From assembly GCA_014773175.1 (NCBI GenBank), contig VXCM01000234.1, forward strand, positions 1 to 64,000: a stretch of DNA of 64,000 nucleotides, read 5' to 3'. Each line of letters starts with the position of its first letter. Within the stretch, counting starts at the first letter, position 1. Shown piece by piece: positions 51,036-64,000 of this stretch. The position numbers were made by a program, and so were the translations under genes. This DNA comes from Lucifuga dentata (Eukaryota; Chordata; Actinopteri; Ophidiiformes; Bythitidae). The notes beneath the pieces were generated by a model, which searched no databases, had not been told where the DNA came from, and saw only the letters and a program-made list of their open reading frames with translations.

Positions 51036-54000
51036 CAGGATGAGGGCCAGGAAACCTGATTACTGTGTTTTCTTGAGGATTGGTCCAAAATTTAAAGGTC
51101 AAGGGGGAATAAAGGAATATTGTTTCCTACTGTAGATTCAGACAAAATGAAAAGTTATGCAGGTACTTCACAGTAGTTGGAATAAGTGCCGCAGTTTTTG
51201 GAGACTTGTGCTAGCATCACACACACCTAAATTAGATTAACAAGCCAAATTTAAGTAATTGGACCAAGCCTATGGATAGGTTGATCCCATTACAGCCACT
51301 CTGAAATCAAGAGGAAATAGCTTTTTATGGCCCCTAATTAATTGACCATCAAACCTGTTCAGCACCACATCTGTGACAAGTTATCTTATTTGCTGACTCA
51401 TAGATCTTCTTGTTTGCAGAGGTTTGTTCAAATAAACCTGATTATGTGTCTAATTATGTGAATTCAGAGCAGGTGATCTTTTCAGGTTTTAGGTGAAATA
51501 AGCTTCCTGGATCTCACAGGTTGTCACTGATCCTTAATCCCAGTGTTGTCAAAACAAGCAATCCAATATTCATTATAATTTTATTCCTTAAATCTTTTTG
51601 TTTAGATTTGTTACAGACTGTTACAGACAAATCAAATAATGGAAAGCAAATAATGGAAATTTTATATGCAAGATACAACACAGAAGCCATATAGTACTCT
51701 GGATTCAGTCACAAAGCATAGGCTGTGCTAACATGTGAACCACTGGGGAAGAAAAAAAATCAAAAGTTTACTTTTTGCCTATTTTCCAGCAGCAAGGAAC
51801 ATCCTCAAGGGATGATAAAATGTTTACCTGAGGCAATTCCAAAATTTAAGTCCAATATTTCAAGTTTTCCAGTAAGTTACATACATATGTTATGTCCAGT
51901 GCCCTGGCCTAGGAAAACAGAAGTGCTGAAGTCATAGATGGGGTTACCTGTATGGTAACTTCAGAAAATAATGGGGAAAATAATGACATTACATTAGATT
52001 ACCTCTAACACTGGTGCATACTGTATTTGCCACCAAAATGTACATATTTAAACAAGCCAGCATTGAGATCATCTCCCTGCTGATGACTGGTGTTGATGGG
52101 CCGTGTGAGTCAGCACAGCTAAGAGCAGACTGTGGAAATGAGAGCTACTGCCAAGCAACACATTGAATTACACCATGTGGGTAATGAAGTTGGCCAAAGT
52201 CCTGGTAGTGCCTACCTCTCTCTTTCTCTCTCTCTCTGTCTGCCGCCCCACACCCACACCAGAGTTCATCGATTCCCATCACAGCTTAGTGTGGTCAGAG
52301 GAAACATGTTTTCTTTTCTGCTTTCACTGTTTCACAAGCAAACGCTATGCATTTCCCAGGTATAATCCCTCTCTCCTCGCTGTCTAGTTTTTCCCATTTC
52401 CCTTCTCTCATCTATCCTCTTCCATGTCTGATGGCGCACTGCTCCAAGGATCTTACTAATGTTTTAAAGGGAAACTGTTCAGTTAAATAGCAACAGTCTG
52501 GGTAAATTCATCGCTCTCTGAGAAAAGGCATTCATTATTTACATAGAAAAGGCATTTGGAAGAGGAGCAGCAGATGACACCATATTAGTCTGATTACAGA
52601 GGGATAGTCCCTCTTGTAGAAAAGCAGCATTTCATAATGTGTCATATGCAGAGGAAAATACATGTGGTGCATTAAGGTGGGCAGTCCATGACAAATAAAG
52701 GTTAAAAGGAAATAGACATTGAATTTCAAAGAATTTATAAAAGATTGCCTGTTACTTACAGTGCAGACACTTTGAAGAAATGGGGTGCAGACTGAGCAAA
52801 GCGCAGCTACCTGAAATAAAGCAGCTTTTCTGCTCACAGGTTTCATGTTGGTTGATGGACAGTTTCAATTTTGAGCCTCCTGTGTAAATAATCAAACCTA
52901 GCTGGATTTCACTAATTGCAGCAGGACTGAAGCATGTTCTAGTTATGTTATGTCTTGCAGTTTCAAGAAATCTTTTAAGTCATTTTTGCTTACTCCATTG
53001 GCAGATTATTTAGTTGTCACTAGAAAATTTCACTAGATTACAGGTTATTTCAGAATAATTTGATAGTTTCTAGTTTTGTTTTTTTTATTTTTTTTATTTT
53101 TTATTTTTTTACAGTTTATTAAACCATAATAGCAGTGATTTCTTATAACTAAATGAGAGAGTTCCCTTATGTTTGGTATAAATAAGTGGTTATTTCATCT
53201 AATTGATGCTTTATGGATAGAAAAATGTAACAGAGGAAAGAAATGGCGCCCCACAGCTCGGGCTGAACAGTGAGGACAGGTGCGGTATTTCAACAGGACA
53301 GAGTGGAAATCAAAACAACACAACACAGTAACAAGTGCAGTCACATTTTGCTTGTAAAAGTGTTTTTGTGTTCCTTACAGTCTGAGGTTAAGGGCCACGT
53401 GCTTGTCCTGCACTTGTCTTCCAGCCGACTCTTGGAATTCCAATAAAAGTCATCACACTTTTGTCTGTGTGCAGTTTCCTGTGTTTGGACACGGCAAGGG
53501 GAGAGGACCCGCTGAGATCTCTTTCACGAACAGATGGGAACTTGTGGGTCCATTAGGCTGAGAAGCACGCTTCAGCAGGTTCAGTCAAGAACACTGCAGA
53601 ATCTATTGATTCTCTGCTGAAAAGAAAATTACAATCCAGACATCTAGTTTACAATTCGTAAGAGCTTCCCGGAAAAGTCATCCCATTTATGTGCAGGCAC
53701 CTAGCTGAGAACTTTTCCTCATTCCCAGATTTGTATGGCTTGAATGCAGAGAGATGATAGATGTGTTACACATCCACCACCTGCTTGCCACCAAAAACAA
53801 GACAATGTGTTTCTGTTTCACATTAAAACTCCATCCATTAAAACAGACAAAGTAAATTAATGAATGTTTCCACTCTTTTGCATTTGAGCAAAGATTTCTT
53901 TTGCAGGGTGCTACTGTTGATCCAGGTTGATCCTATCATCCTGTGTACAGTACTGAATCAACCTTGTGCCCCGACTCGCCAACGACTGCAGGCTGTGGAC

Positions 54001-54696
54001 CGGTAATGGAGGGTAATGGGGCAGAAACCAAGAGTCTGGTAGGCAGAAGTAACAAGGGGCCTGCTGCAGATGCAATCACTGTACATTAATTCACTGTGGC
54101 TTTATGCAGAAATAAAACAACATTTCATCGAAAAGCCCTTAAATATTGTAAATACTTTGATGCAGCATGCTTGTCCAGACAGCGATGACATAATGCACAT
54201 ATGCGATATATTGTGCAAAATTAAGAAGAATGGACAAGATACTATGTTTAACCTCCTGTAAATGCTGTACAGTCACCATCTGAAGGACCTTTAGGATGTT
54301 TTCACACCTATGTTGCTTAGCCCAGTTTGATCAGATTAGAGTTTGTTTCCTCCTTTGCTGAGGCTTGTTTAGGCAGGTTTGAACACAGCAATCACACTCA
54401 GGGAAGCACCCAAACAACCACACTGAGACCCTTTTGCCCTCTGGTTATAGATCAATCAATAGATCTATTGGGTGTCTCACTCCAGAGTTTATTGGGGACT
54501 GGAATGAGACCACATCTGCGAGCGAATGTTGTGTTCAAACCTGCCCAATCAAACCATACCAAGGGGGTAAAGGAACCCTAGTCCGTTTGACCCTTACTAA
54601 ACCACATAGATGTGAAAATACCCATAGTCCCTGATTCACAACAAAGCAAATGAACAACGGGTCTGAAAACACCCTTATTTTCTAAAGTTTACTCTG

Positions 54697-54700
<4 letters not shown>

Positions 54701-54735
<35 letters not shown>
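54701..54735. repeat. Poly-A tract (35 A)
   Basis: Thirty-five consecutive A with no N. It could be the tail of a minus/plus retroposed copy, but nothing upstream is recognisable as one. Confidence 0.9.
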
Positions 54736-54737
<2 letters not shown>

Positions 54738-55370
54738 CTTTGTTAATGAGTGACAGACTAGAATCTCAGTGTTCATTCATGCTTATAGGCAGGCCATGTT
54801 TGCAAATAACAGCTCAGTACAAAACTGTTATGCGGGTTGCATCATGAACACAAAACTCATCAAACCTTGAGGCAGACAAATGATAGCAGAGGGAAACCAT
54901 TCCATCTGTCAGCTAAAAATAAGAGGGTGATGCTACAATGGGCATGTAATCAGCAAAACTGGATGACTGAAACATGTAACAAGATTGCTTGTTCCACTAA
55001 ATCCCAGTTTCTATTGTAATTTGCTGATGACAGGGTCAGAATTTTGCATAAACAATATGAATCCAGAAATCCATTCTGCATGGTGCCAATGGTACCAAAT
55101 GCTGTTGGTAGTGTGGTTTAAATGTTTTGTTTTAGTATGCTAGTCTCCACAGTATTAAAATATACCTAAACAATGTTAGTGAGCAGGTAACCATGCAATA
55201 ATCTAATCCATGCAATTTTGCAAGATGGTTTCACTGACATGAATCTAATTGGTTGATCCTAAAATTTCCACCAAACATCGACAACATCAATTCAAGTCAC
55301 TGGTGACCATTTCCAGCACTGAATTCATGTCTTGAAAAATTCAGGCTGTTGCATGGTTTTTGGACATTAG

Positions 55371-55590
55371 GGGCTCTGTGGAGCAATAGGGTGGTTTACT
55401 ACACACTTGAACAGCAATGAGGCCCTGAGTTTGAAACCAATAATTCTGCTTATGTTGCATGACAGAAATGCCCACTGGTGTGAATGTGTTTGTGCTATCC
55501 AGGCCATAATCTGCCTTTCAGCCTATGTAGGCATGTTGAAATGTAGCTTCTGTGACCTTGGATGGATATTTTGATGGAATCACTTTGACA
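55371..55590 (+). mobile_element. tRNA-derived teleost SINE copy, decayed
   Basis: The head GTGGTTTACTA...AGCAATGAGGCCCTGAG leads to GTTTGAAACC, a CpG-decayed pol III B box (consensus GTTCGAAAC-like). The body has GTGTGAATGTGTTTGTG and the tail TCTGCCTTTCAGCCTATG, ending with TGTGACCTTGGATGGATA. Each block matches a very common fish repeat in the right order. Several internal parts are deleted. Confidence 0.65.
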
Positions 55591-58062
55591 AGTTTTTCTA
55601 AAATGTAAGTATTTGGTCACATTTTAGGCAAAACTTGGTTGAAAACTATCACTGCATTGGGGCATGTCAGAAAGTGGTAAAGCAAGGACAGACTCATTAG
55701 AAATCAGAGCAAAGACAGCAGCTTTTTTTTTTTTACCAATCCTATCTGTAGCTGGAGCTCCTGCATGAGCTGCTGCTGTGACAGAGATAATAGTTTTGTC
55801 CCTCCTCCAGGCTCCCTGTCTGCTTTTGGTAAAACAGCCTGGCCTTTTTATGAGACAGGAGGAAAGTGCGGGGACTGACAGGACCAGAGGGATGAAAAGA
55901 TGGCGGGTGGTGGGGTTTGAGGAGCTGGCTTCAGGCTCTGAGTGATGTCACACTGCGATGACTCATGTGCTGGCAGTTGGAAGGCAGTATTTCATGCCTT
56001 GTTTTGTGGTGGTTGCAGTTGAAGTGGTAGAATTACTTGTGTACATGTTGCTCATGTACAAGTATGCACGTGTGGCTGACATTTCAGTGGTCTAGGTCAC
56101 TATAGAATGTCTCATCACCACACACCTCTTGGTCTATCAGTCTCAGGTCCCTGTGGTTGCTCTTCAGTAAATGAAATAATAAATTGGGCTTGGAGAGAAT
56201 TTCAATTTGGGAAAACTCCTCTAAATAGCTTGCCAGAACAATACTTGACCACGTAGATAGGTGTGTGGTGCAGCTACTCCAAAACAGAGAGGTTAGAGCA
56301 AGCCAGGGTCCAAACCTGAGGTTAACTCTCACTCTGGCACCAAGTGATGGATTTCTAGAGCATGTGGAAATACTTTTGGGTTGGAGGTGTTCTAGCAATG
56401 CAAAGAATGGAGCAATGGCAAGAATATGGCTTCTGCATGAGGATAAAGGAGCCGTGACAAAACACATTATTCTTCATTTCTGTCACATCCAACATGCCAG
56501 CAACCGTATGCTGGAAAAACAACAAGCCACAGAATTATGATGAATGCAGTCAAAAGGGGAAAGCGGCTGCTAACACGTAACAAGCTGCATGCATACGATC
56601 CTTAAATTTAGTTTCATTCATGGGAGCCCCAGTCTCCAAGAATACCGCATTAGATTAAATTACTGCTATTGCCAAATTAATCAAATTTCTTCAGAGCTCT
56701 GCCTTGTACTCCTGTTATCATTTTCATGTCCGGTATAGTATCAATTTCCATAACATGTCATATCTCATTTTACACGTTTTTACAATCTGATATGTATTCC
56801 GCCACTGCAGAAGTCACCATTACCGCCCCTGCCTTGACCTCCTTTGCAGTGACACGGCCAACACCCGTGACTATGACAGGCTTTCAGCAGTGCTCAGGGT
56901 TATCATCAAGTCCATCCACCAGTCTCAAGGCTAATATCAGTGTCTCTGGGGTGTGCAGATAACCACCATTTTCCTCCCTCTAAACCCTCCTGTTGGTCCC
57001 TGGAGTGGAGGCTCAGCTGTCTCCCAAAGCCTGTTTTTACTTCACCCTTTACTGTTGTCACAACATTTTCATTACATTGCAGCTTAAGCTCTTAATGACC
57101 CCCTTGGAAGACTAAACATGAGGTCAAATAGGGTGTTGCCTGGACAAAAGCAGGAGAGGGGAGGAGGAATGTGGTTGATAGTTACACTTCCAAGCCACAC
57201 AGAAAATACAATAAGTAAGGCAGATATCTCGTTTGTCCATATTGGAATTTCATAAATGGTTTTTATTTTTGGAATTAAGAGCTTCATGAATATCCAGATG
57301 ACTCCAGTCTGTAGACATGACTGCTCCTGTTCTTCTTGCTGATTTGTTGATTGTGGTGTAAAGACGTTTGGTTGCTGCTGTCCAACTCAGTCTCCAATAA
57401 TGTCAGTTTATTCCTTGTGTCTGGACTACATGGCTGCTGCTTGTGCTGTTTCCAGCTCTGTGGTGCTGAGTTCAGCAGTGAAAGCAGCTAGCTAAGCTCA
57501 GACTGGGGTGTGAGTTTTCTATGTATTTGCTTGGTTTTCAGAGTCCTAATGAAATGATTGATGGCTGTGAAGGCCCAGTGTAGGGCCAGGGCTTGTTTCA
57601 CAGCCCACAGCCTTCTGAGTCTGATTAACTTGTTTACGTAGACAGAGAATGGGAATGGGTGTAGGCGGATGGAGAGACAGAGTTTGGATGAAAGGAGGGA
57701 AGGATGGGCAGAAAGTGTCTACATTAGTGTATATTCCAACAAAGACTCCTCCCCTCTGGAGAATGTAACAGAATACAGTTTGGAAGGAAAAGCAGGAAAA
57801 TCATGTCATCATGATGATCGATGGAGCATCGTCCACCCTGTTGACTGTGATTCAAACTCTCTCATGTTCTCTGATGCTACCACATTATTCTGATGACAAA
57901 TCTGCAAAAAGACAAAAAGTACTAGGAGAGTATAATCTTTTGCCATAATCAAGCCTGTCCAAACTGGTTTGCAGCTGCTAATTACATTTTACAGTCAGTG
58001 TCTTTACATGTATGTCAAACCTTGGATGCTGCTCTTATTAGGGCAATAAACCATTTTCAAAC

Positions 58063-58742
58063 TTCATGGCTGTGAATGAGAGGGACTCAAGTGAAATGGT
58101 GAGGTTACAGGGAATAGAGATAAAGAAGGTGGAGGATTTTAAGTACTTAGGGTCCACAGTCCAGAGCAATGGAGAGTGTGGAAAAGAGGTGAAGAAACGT
58201 GTGCAAGCAGGTTGGAATGGGTGGAGAAAAGTGTCAGGTGTGATGTGTGACAAAAGAGTCTCGGCAAGAATGAAAGGAAAGGTGTACAAAACGGTGGTGA
58301 GACCAGCGATGTTGTATGGCTTAGAGACAGTGGCACTGAGGAAAAGACAGGAGGCAGAGCTAGAGGTAGCAGAGACTAAAATGCTGAGGTTCTCTTTGGG
58401 AGTGACGAGGATGGATAGGATCAGGAACGAGTACATCAGAGGGACAGCGCATGTTAGATGTTTTGGAGATAAAGTCAGAGAGGCCAGACTGAGATGGTTT
58501 GGACATGTACAGAGGAGGGATAGTGAACATATCGGTAGAAGGATGCTGAGGTTGGAACTGCCAGGCAGGAGGCCTAGAGGAAGACCAAAGAGGAGATTTA
58601 TGGATGTAGTGAAAGAGGACATGAAGTTAGTTGGTGTGAGAGAAGAGGAGGCAGAGGATAGGGTTAGATGGAGGCAGATGATTCGCTGTGGTGACCCCTG
58701 AAGGGAAAGCCGAAAGGAAAAGAAGAAGAAGAAGAAGAAGAT
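58063..58742 (+). mobile_element. 5'-truncated non-LTR retrotransposon 3' end (probable RTE-type)
   Basis: The element starts abruptly inside the reverse transcriptase ORF, runs through the stop at 58699-58701, and ends in a short 3' segment (GTGACCCCTGAAGGGAAAGC) and an (AAG)n tail at about 58720-58742. Abrupt 5' truncation plus a simple-repeat tail is the usual product of target-primed reverse transcription. Clade assignment to RTE-like elements rests on the short microsatellite tail and familiarity with the C-terminus. I could not identify a target-site duplication. Confidence 0.8.
58066..58701 (+). pseudogene. C-terminal fragment of retrotransposon reverse transcriptase ORF
   Basis: Open for 211 codons without frameshift. 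It holds the thumb/connection part of a non-LTR reverse transcriptase: FKYLGS near residue 26-31, VYKTVVRPAMLYGLET around 72-87, LRWFGHVQRR around 139-148, and a basic PGRRPRGRPKRR run near 165-176. The polymerase core with the YxDD box and the endonuclease are missing, so the fragment is inactive. The lack of stops suggests a fairly young insertion. The antisense 194-codon frame over it (58038-58622) is a shadow. Confidence 0.85.
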
Positions 58743-61700
58743 GTAAACACCATTATCAGTTTGAAATCAGCTTAAATCGACATTGGAGTATCCTGGATTA
58801 CCTAGATTAAGTGACGTTGTGTATATTCGGTGACTGATGGAAGCCTATCAGCATCAACAAATATGTCTTTCCCCACATTTTTCCTTACAGACAAAAATCA
58901 GAGTATAGTGTCCATTTAAACATGAGTGTGACTGAGCTTTTCTTCTCCATGACACATTACCAATGCATTTGCAAAAATCATTTTTTGATGAAACTGTGCT
59001 TGATATTTACAAATTGACATTAAAAGTCACAAGTTGTAGCAAGATTCAGCTAAATCGAGGTTAAAGTGAAGCTATATGTTATCTATAAGCTGTTTGAGAA
59101 ACTCTTGTAGAAAAATAGCTCAAATGATCGAAAATAGAAGTTTCATCTTTTGCACATCAAATTGGTAAACTTAAAATGAGACTAGAACCTTCTCTTAATG
59201 TTTCCACAGGAACGGAAATGTGACCCATTAAAGAAGACGGAAAGCCAGTACCCCTGCTTTTTGCAGAACCAAATCTCTCAGAATTATAGCCCACTGCAGT
59301 GACATTACTGGAGCCATTTTAACAACTTCAAAAGTGTAACAACTTCAAAACTACTTTCACTGCTTTAACTATTGCTATTCATAATGCCATAGAAGGAGTT
59401 CATAATGGAGAAATTGCATCTTGATGAGGTTTTAAAACAGCAGACCCCGATATTAGCTTTATTGCACTCCAAATGTAACTCCTTGGAGATGTTTTATCAC
59501 AGCACCCTTGAGCATTTCCTAATGCGGATAAGAATGCTTCACTGGCAAAAGGCAGATAAGAAATACCTCAAGGCACCTGTTCCCAGGAAAAAAAAAACTC
59601 CCTTGTGTGGACGTTTCTGCATTTTCTATCGTACCTGTTAACATTACCCCCCTCTCCCGTCCACAGCCACAATTAGCCCACCTTTCAGTATAAAAGCTCC
59701 TCTTGGCGTGCTGGCCAGGCAGCAGATGTTACTTGGCCTGTTCACGCAGACATGCTTGATCCAAGATGATTGGCTGTAATTATAGGCTGTAAGCTGATAG
59801 TGGAGGAATAGGCAGCCTATTGAAACGTCAGTCCTCCCAGTGTTTATGAATGCATTCATGCACTGTCACGGGCACAGTCTCAACAGCATGGGGTTGATAG
59901 AATGACAGGGGGAGGTTGTGATTTTAATAGGAACACCTGGAGAAGTGGACTGGCTGAAACAGTAAAAGGTTTGTCAGTGTGTCACAGAGTGTCAGATCTG
60001 ACGTCTCTGCAGATTTTGGAAATTCTCAAACACCTTTGAGAAAGAATTTGAGGTTAGTTTCACATTTGTTTATGCCTCTAATTTAATCACTTGCAACTAC
60101 TGTGATATTTTTATTTGAATGATGTGTTTATTAAACTTTGGGTTGAGGCGACTTGTGGCATTCCCACATGACAAGAAGCATAATTTGTTTTAATGAGCTT
60201 TGGTCCCGACAGAGAATGTTTGAGAAATCGCTACAGGTCCATCAAGTGTTTGTCGTCAGTTCACTGAATGAATTTCTTGTTGAAATATCCCTTCTGAATC
60301 ATACAAAACAAGTAGTGTGTGCTTTTCTACTAATGATGCAAATGACTTCAGCAAAGAGGAGCAGAGAGGAAGATCACAGAGGATTGCATGCTGGAAGGCA
60401 ACTAATTGTCTACTGCAGCATGTAATGACAAACTCATTTAATCAGTCTTTCATTATTTAGAGTTTATTCCGCCTTGATGCAGCAGGCACTTGTATGATGG
60501 AAGAGATGCTGGTCTGTCTGTTAAACACAGAGGGGAAAAATAAGAACACAAATGTGGATTTAGTAGAATCTTGTGTAAGTGAATTGAGAGTGAATGCTGG
60601 TAGAATCTTCAAATAAATGGAAAAACAGACTGTGGTCATATTAAATTTGCCAGTAGAAAGTAAATATTCCTGACATCAAATTTTATGCTGGAGCATATAT
60701 GTCTTGCTTGAATTGGTATCATTTTATAACCTAATCAGTATTAGATAATGATCAGAAATCATTAAATATGAAGTCAGGATGTTTCAGAAAATCTTTCAGA
60801 AACAAGTTACTACAATTTAAATGTGTGCTAATAAAATAGTGACACTCTCCATGTTCAAAATGGCTTGATGAGGCCAGACACATATGTAATATTCATCATA
60901 ACTATAGATATGAACATTGCTTTATTTATTTATTTATTTTTTTTTTTCAAACCAAAATCTCAATGTGTAATACTGGATATACACCCAATATTGGCATATA
61001 GAAAATCTCTCATCTTTGATCCATTATCCTCTAAATCCCTATCTGTGCTTGGCAGTGTTTTACCTTTGAAAACACTGCCCCCTATCTTTGAAAATTATAT
61101 AGCTATGCATCCAGTCATGTACAGGTTTTTGTAGAGGTTTTCAGCCTAAAGGACTCAGAACAAATGTGATAGATGAGAGGAAGCTAAAGCGAAAGTTTTA
61201 ATTTAAAAAAAACATTGCTTTGTTTCGTATGTATTGCATATTCTCCTGCCCCATTCATCAGTGAAACAGTGAATTTGCCATGAACGGCTGAGAATGAGCA
61301 AACTGGGCATTGTGCCAAGGCAGGTCGGATGTGGAGATGAGGAGAAGAGGAGATGTAGAGTGGGTAAATACAGACACACACACGTCTGTGCGGATTTGAT
61401 TCCATCCTCCTAATAACCCCGTTGGTTAAATATGCTTTGAATACAGATGATTACCTCTTTATCACTGTTCTCTATATTTATCCCCCCTCTCTCTCTCTCT
61501 CTCTCATCCTCTCCCTGTGCTCTGAAAAATAAGATTCTGTCTCACTACTGTAGTTCACTTCCTATAAATCCCACAGAGATTAGCACTTTGGATTGGCTTC
61601 ATTTAAATTTAAACACTTTCCCAACTTATTTAAAGCACAACAGATCAGGTGACAACAGTTTGCTTATGGAAATTTCTGTGTAAAGTGCTCTCACACTGAA

Positions 61701-64000
61701 GGAGGCTTGTTAGAGTAAGTCTCCAGTAATACAGTTTGCTAGATTTACCCATCATACCTCACTTTGTCCATGCATGTGCACAGGGCACTCCTTTCAAGTT
61801 CTGTGAGGCTAACGGTGCTGTGGTGGGCCTGAGATCCCCATTGTATGTACAGATCTTTGGGCAGAGACTGTTTTCCCAGCTGTCTCAAGCATGCCAGGCA
61901 TGAGAGCACCACAGAGGAGTGACGGATCTGTATCCCCAAGGATTAGCATGCAGAGGACATCCTGGTGTTGAGCAGGAGAGGATTTAAAAGCACTTTGCTG
62001 ATAATAATGCAACTCTGAAGCTAGCAGACTTCGGTAGGAAGACTCACAGGACAAGTCCCTTTGGGAAGAGAGAGCAGAGGAAAAAAAAAGTACAGTGCTC
62101 TGCTGGAGAAAAGAAAACAGAACCTCATCCCTGTACTCTTTGAACTAGAAACCACCTGCTCCATCTTAAAACAACTTGTCTGGATTTTTATTATTTTGCT
62201 GCTATAACATATGCTCACACGGAGAGCTGTTTCATGTTGCTCAGAGGGATTGATGAAGGTGTTTGGAAATCTACTTTAAGAGATGTCATTATGTTAATCT
62301 TATATGACGTGAAATGCCCCATTGTGTATTCTGTGCATATGAGATATGCTTGGACAATTGCAGTTGCATTTTGTTTTATTTGCATCCTGGGAAGCCAGAA
62401 ATGGGAAATCTTAAAATAAAGCTATTCCTAATGCAATTGTACTTAAGGGAAATTTGCTTCATCATGAACACAGGACTCAAAGTATGTTAAAGTGATATTT
62501 CTCTTTCTATTACATTTTTTGGTGTCAAGAATATGGGCAAAAGAAACAAGCAAACACATGCCATCTTACATTGACAGATATGGCTTTATGTACTGTACTT
62601 GCAAATATGTGTATTAAATGTCTTCAACTGTGTCCTTTACTTTCATTTTAATATCTCAAGTAATTTTCTAAAACTTTTTCTATTGAGAACTGTTTCTCAA
62701 AGTTTATTTTCCAAGCACTCTGTAGGTGTCTAGACATCTCAATCATCAATGATATGGAGCCTGTCAGAAAGAGATATGTTCATCCATTGCATTAATCTCA
62801 GCAGGCATCAAAAGGCAACAACAGCGGCCTTCGTCACGTCACAGGTGGAGGATACTCTGTGAAATGGCACCATTGTCATCTCTCCGTACCATCTGCCTCA
62901 CTTTCTCCTGCCCCCTTCCGCTGCCACTTGTTGTCGCAGAGCAGCCACAATGGGCTGTCACCTTGTAATGAACCCTGAGGGTGCAAAGCACTGATTTAAA
63001 GTCCCATTACCGTCACAATGCAGAAGGAGTGGAGGAATGATGACTGAGGCACGCCAGTTTGCTGCCTCCAAGCACAGATGGTGCTTTTTCACCAAGTAAA
63101 TGTTTGCGGGTAAATGTTGTGACTGCAACTGTTGGGCATTAAAGGTGAAAGTCTGCACGGAAACTCGTTGGTGTTCTTGTTTTTCTCATTTTAGCTCCTT
63201 ACGGTCAGTAAATTTCTCCAATAATATGCTTCTGGAAACAGAAATAAAACTGTAATATTTTGCATCACTGAAGTGGAAAATGAAAATTAGGCATTAAAAA
63301 TTAATACATTTAGAAGCATCTTTTAAACATGGGAGTGTAATCATCAAAATATACATCTCCGGGGGATAAAAGACAAACTCTTTGCAGCGATGAAAAAAGA
63401 ACAACAACTTCTGTTCTGGCCCATTGTCCTGACTCTTGTTGCCCAAGCTGCCCTGGGTCTACCCTCTCTCCATGTGAGCTGCGTTTGAAAAGCCACAGAG
63501 CAGCGGGAGTCCGGAGCAACTGTGTCTGCTCGTGTCACATGGTTCTTTTCATCTCTCCTTGTTGCTATTATGGCAGGTCACAGGGTGAAGGGCACCACAG
63601 TGGCAAGGCATGCTGGGATACATGGGTTGTGAGTCACTCTCCCACCGGTGCTTGGAACCCTTGAGGGCTGACGATACTTGTTGCTAGGGTACGCTGGCAG
63701 CTGCTCCAGTGCTGCATAGTAACCAACCTATAGCGCATTAGTTCTGGTCCAAACCCTGAAGAATGTTATCCAGCACCTGCATTTAAACTCCTCATATGTA
63801 TTCTAATGGGGGAACATTATAGTTCAAATTGTGCGTATGATTAATATTCAAGAACATTGTCACTACCATATATTTTCATATCACTTTTTTAAACTCTGGG
63901 ATTTCAGCCTTCCTGTGTGATGAACATGGATATGTCTGGATATTTGAACAAAAACACCTGAGGATTACAGATGCTAGGCTTGTCATATCTCTCATTAGCC
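58743..64000. other. Non-coding region to window end
   Basis: I see no gene or complete mobile element. Features are a short CT run (about 61487-61505), AT-rich stretches and some GC-richer high-complexity segments (about 62820-62990 and 63380-63720). ORFs are short and lack known motifs. Confidence 0.55.

Larger units (their letters stand above)
36900..58060. other. Gene-poor region downstream of the sulfotransferase gene
   Basis: I find no recognisable protein-coding exon here. The stretch holds microsatellites, a 128-N gap, two solo-LTR/hAT-like zones and other interspersed repeats listed separately. It also has higher-complexity non-repetitive segments, for example around 50900-51050, which is rich in TAAT cores. 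ORFs of 60-130 codons occur on both strands, often overlapping, without known motifs. Confidence 0.6.

Noticed and set aside
56084..56540. Overlapping 127-residue (minus) and 91-residue (plus) frames
   Set aside because: Neither shows a known motif, and overlapping frames of this size are expected by chance over 64 kb.
58038..58622. 194-residue antisense frame
   Set aside because: It mirrors the retrotransposon reverse transcriptase frame on the + strand and has no independent motif.

Overview
The window looks like vertebrate, almost certainly spiny-rayed (percomorph) teleost, genomic DNA. It is AT-rich and intron-dominated, has abundant CA/GT and other microsatellites, and carries scattered copies of interspersed repeats that I know from ray-finned fish. 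There are no bacterial-type operons, and I recognise no RNA genes.

It holds one convincing protein-coding gene, on the + strand: a heparan sulfate glucosamine 3-O-sulfotransferase of the HS3ST3 (3A1/3B1) subgroup in the usual two coding exons. Exon 1 (7365-7921) encodes the cytoplasmic tail, transmembrane anchor, stem and the PAPS-loop/catalytic-base part of the enzyme. Exon 2 (34441-35198) encodes the rest of the sulfotransferase domain. They are separated by an intron of about 26.5 kb with a phase-2 junction and GT/AG ends. As written, exon 2 is broken by two 68-nt insertions. Both look like assembly artefacts (perfect direct repeats around a single N). Without them the frame closes on a stop at 35196-35198 and predicts 392 residues, close to the human paralogues. 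Upstream lie a cluster of CCAAT/ATTGG boxes and several upstream ATGs. The 3'UTR probably runs to an AATAAA at 36624 and contains a perfect 18-bp-arm hairpin.

Region by region: 1-6.6 kb is upstream non-coding DNA with low-complexity tracts. 6.6-7.4 kb holds the promoter, 5' leader and the start of a CpG-rich stretch. 7.4-7.9 kb is exon 1. 7.9-34.4 kb is the intron, with a TTAA-flanked MITE, a probable solo LTR, a diverged local duplication, a possible DNA-transposon relic and assembly artefacts. 34.4-36.65 kb is exon 2 and the 3'UTR. 36.7-64 kb is gene-poor DNA with a second probable solo LTR nested in an older hAT-like repeat, a 128-N gap, a cluster of repeats at 47-49 kb, a SINE-like copy at 55.4 kb and a 5'-truncated non-LTR retrotransposon at 58.06-58.74 kb.

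The most consequential observation is technical. Eight single Ns are each flanked by perfect 63-67 nt direct repeats, and two of these sit in the coding exon, where they create false frameshifts. I found no convincing undescribed biological system. The better biological leads are the 3'UTR hairpin, the upstream-ORF arrangement, the nested solo LTR and the local duplication at 14.0-14.4 kb.
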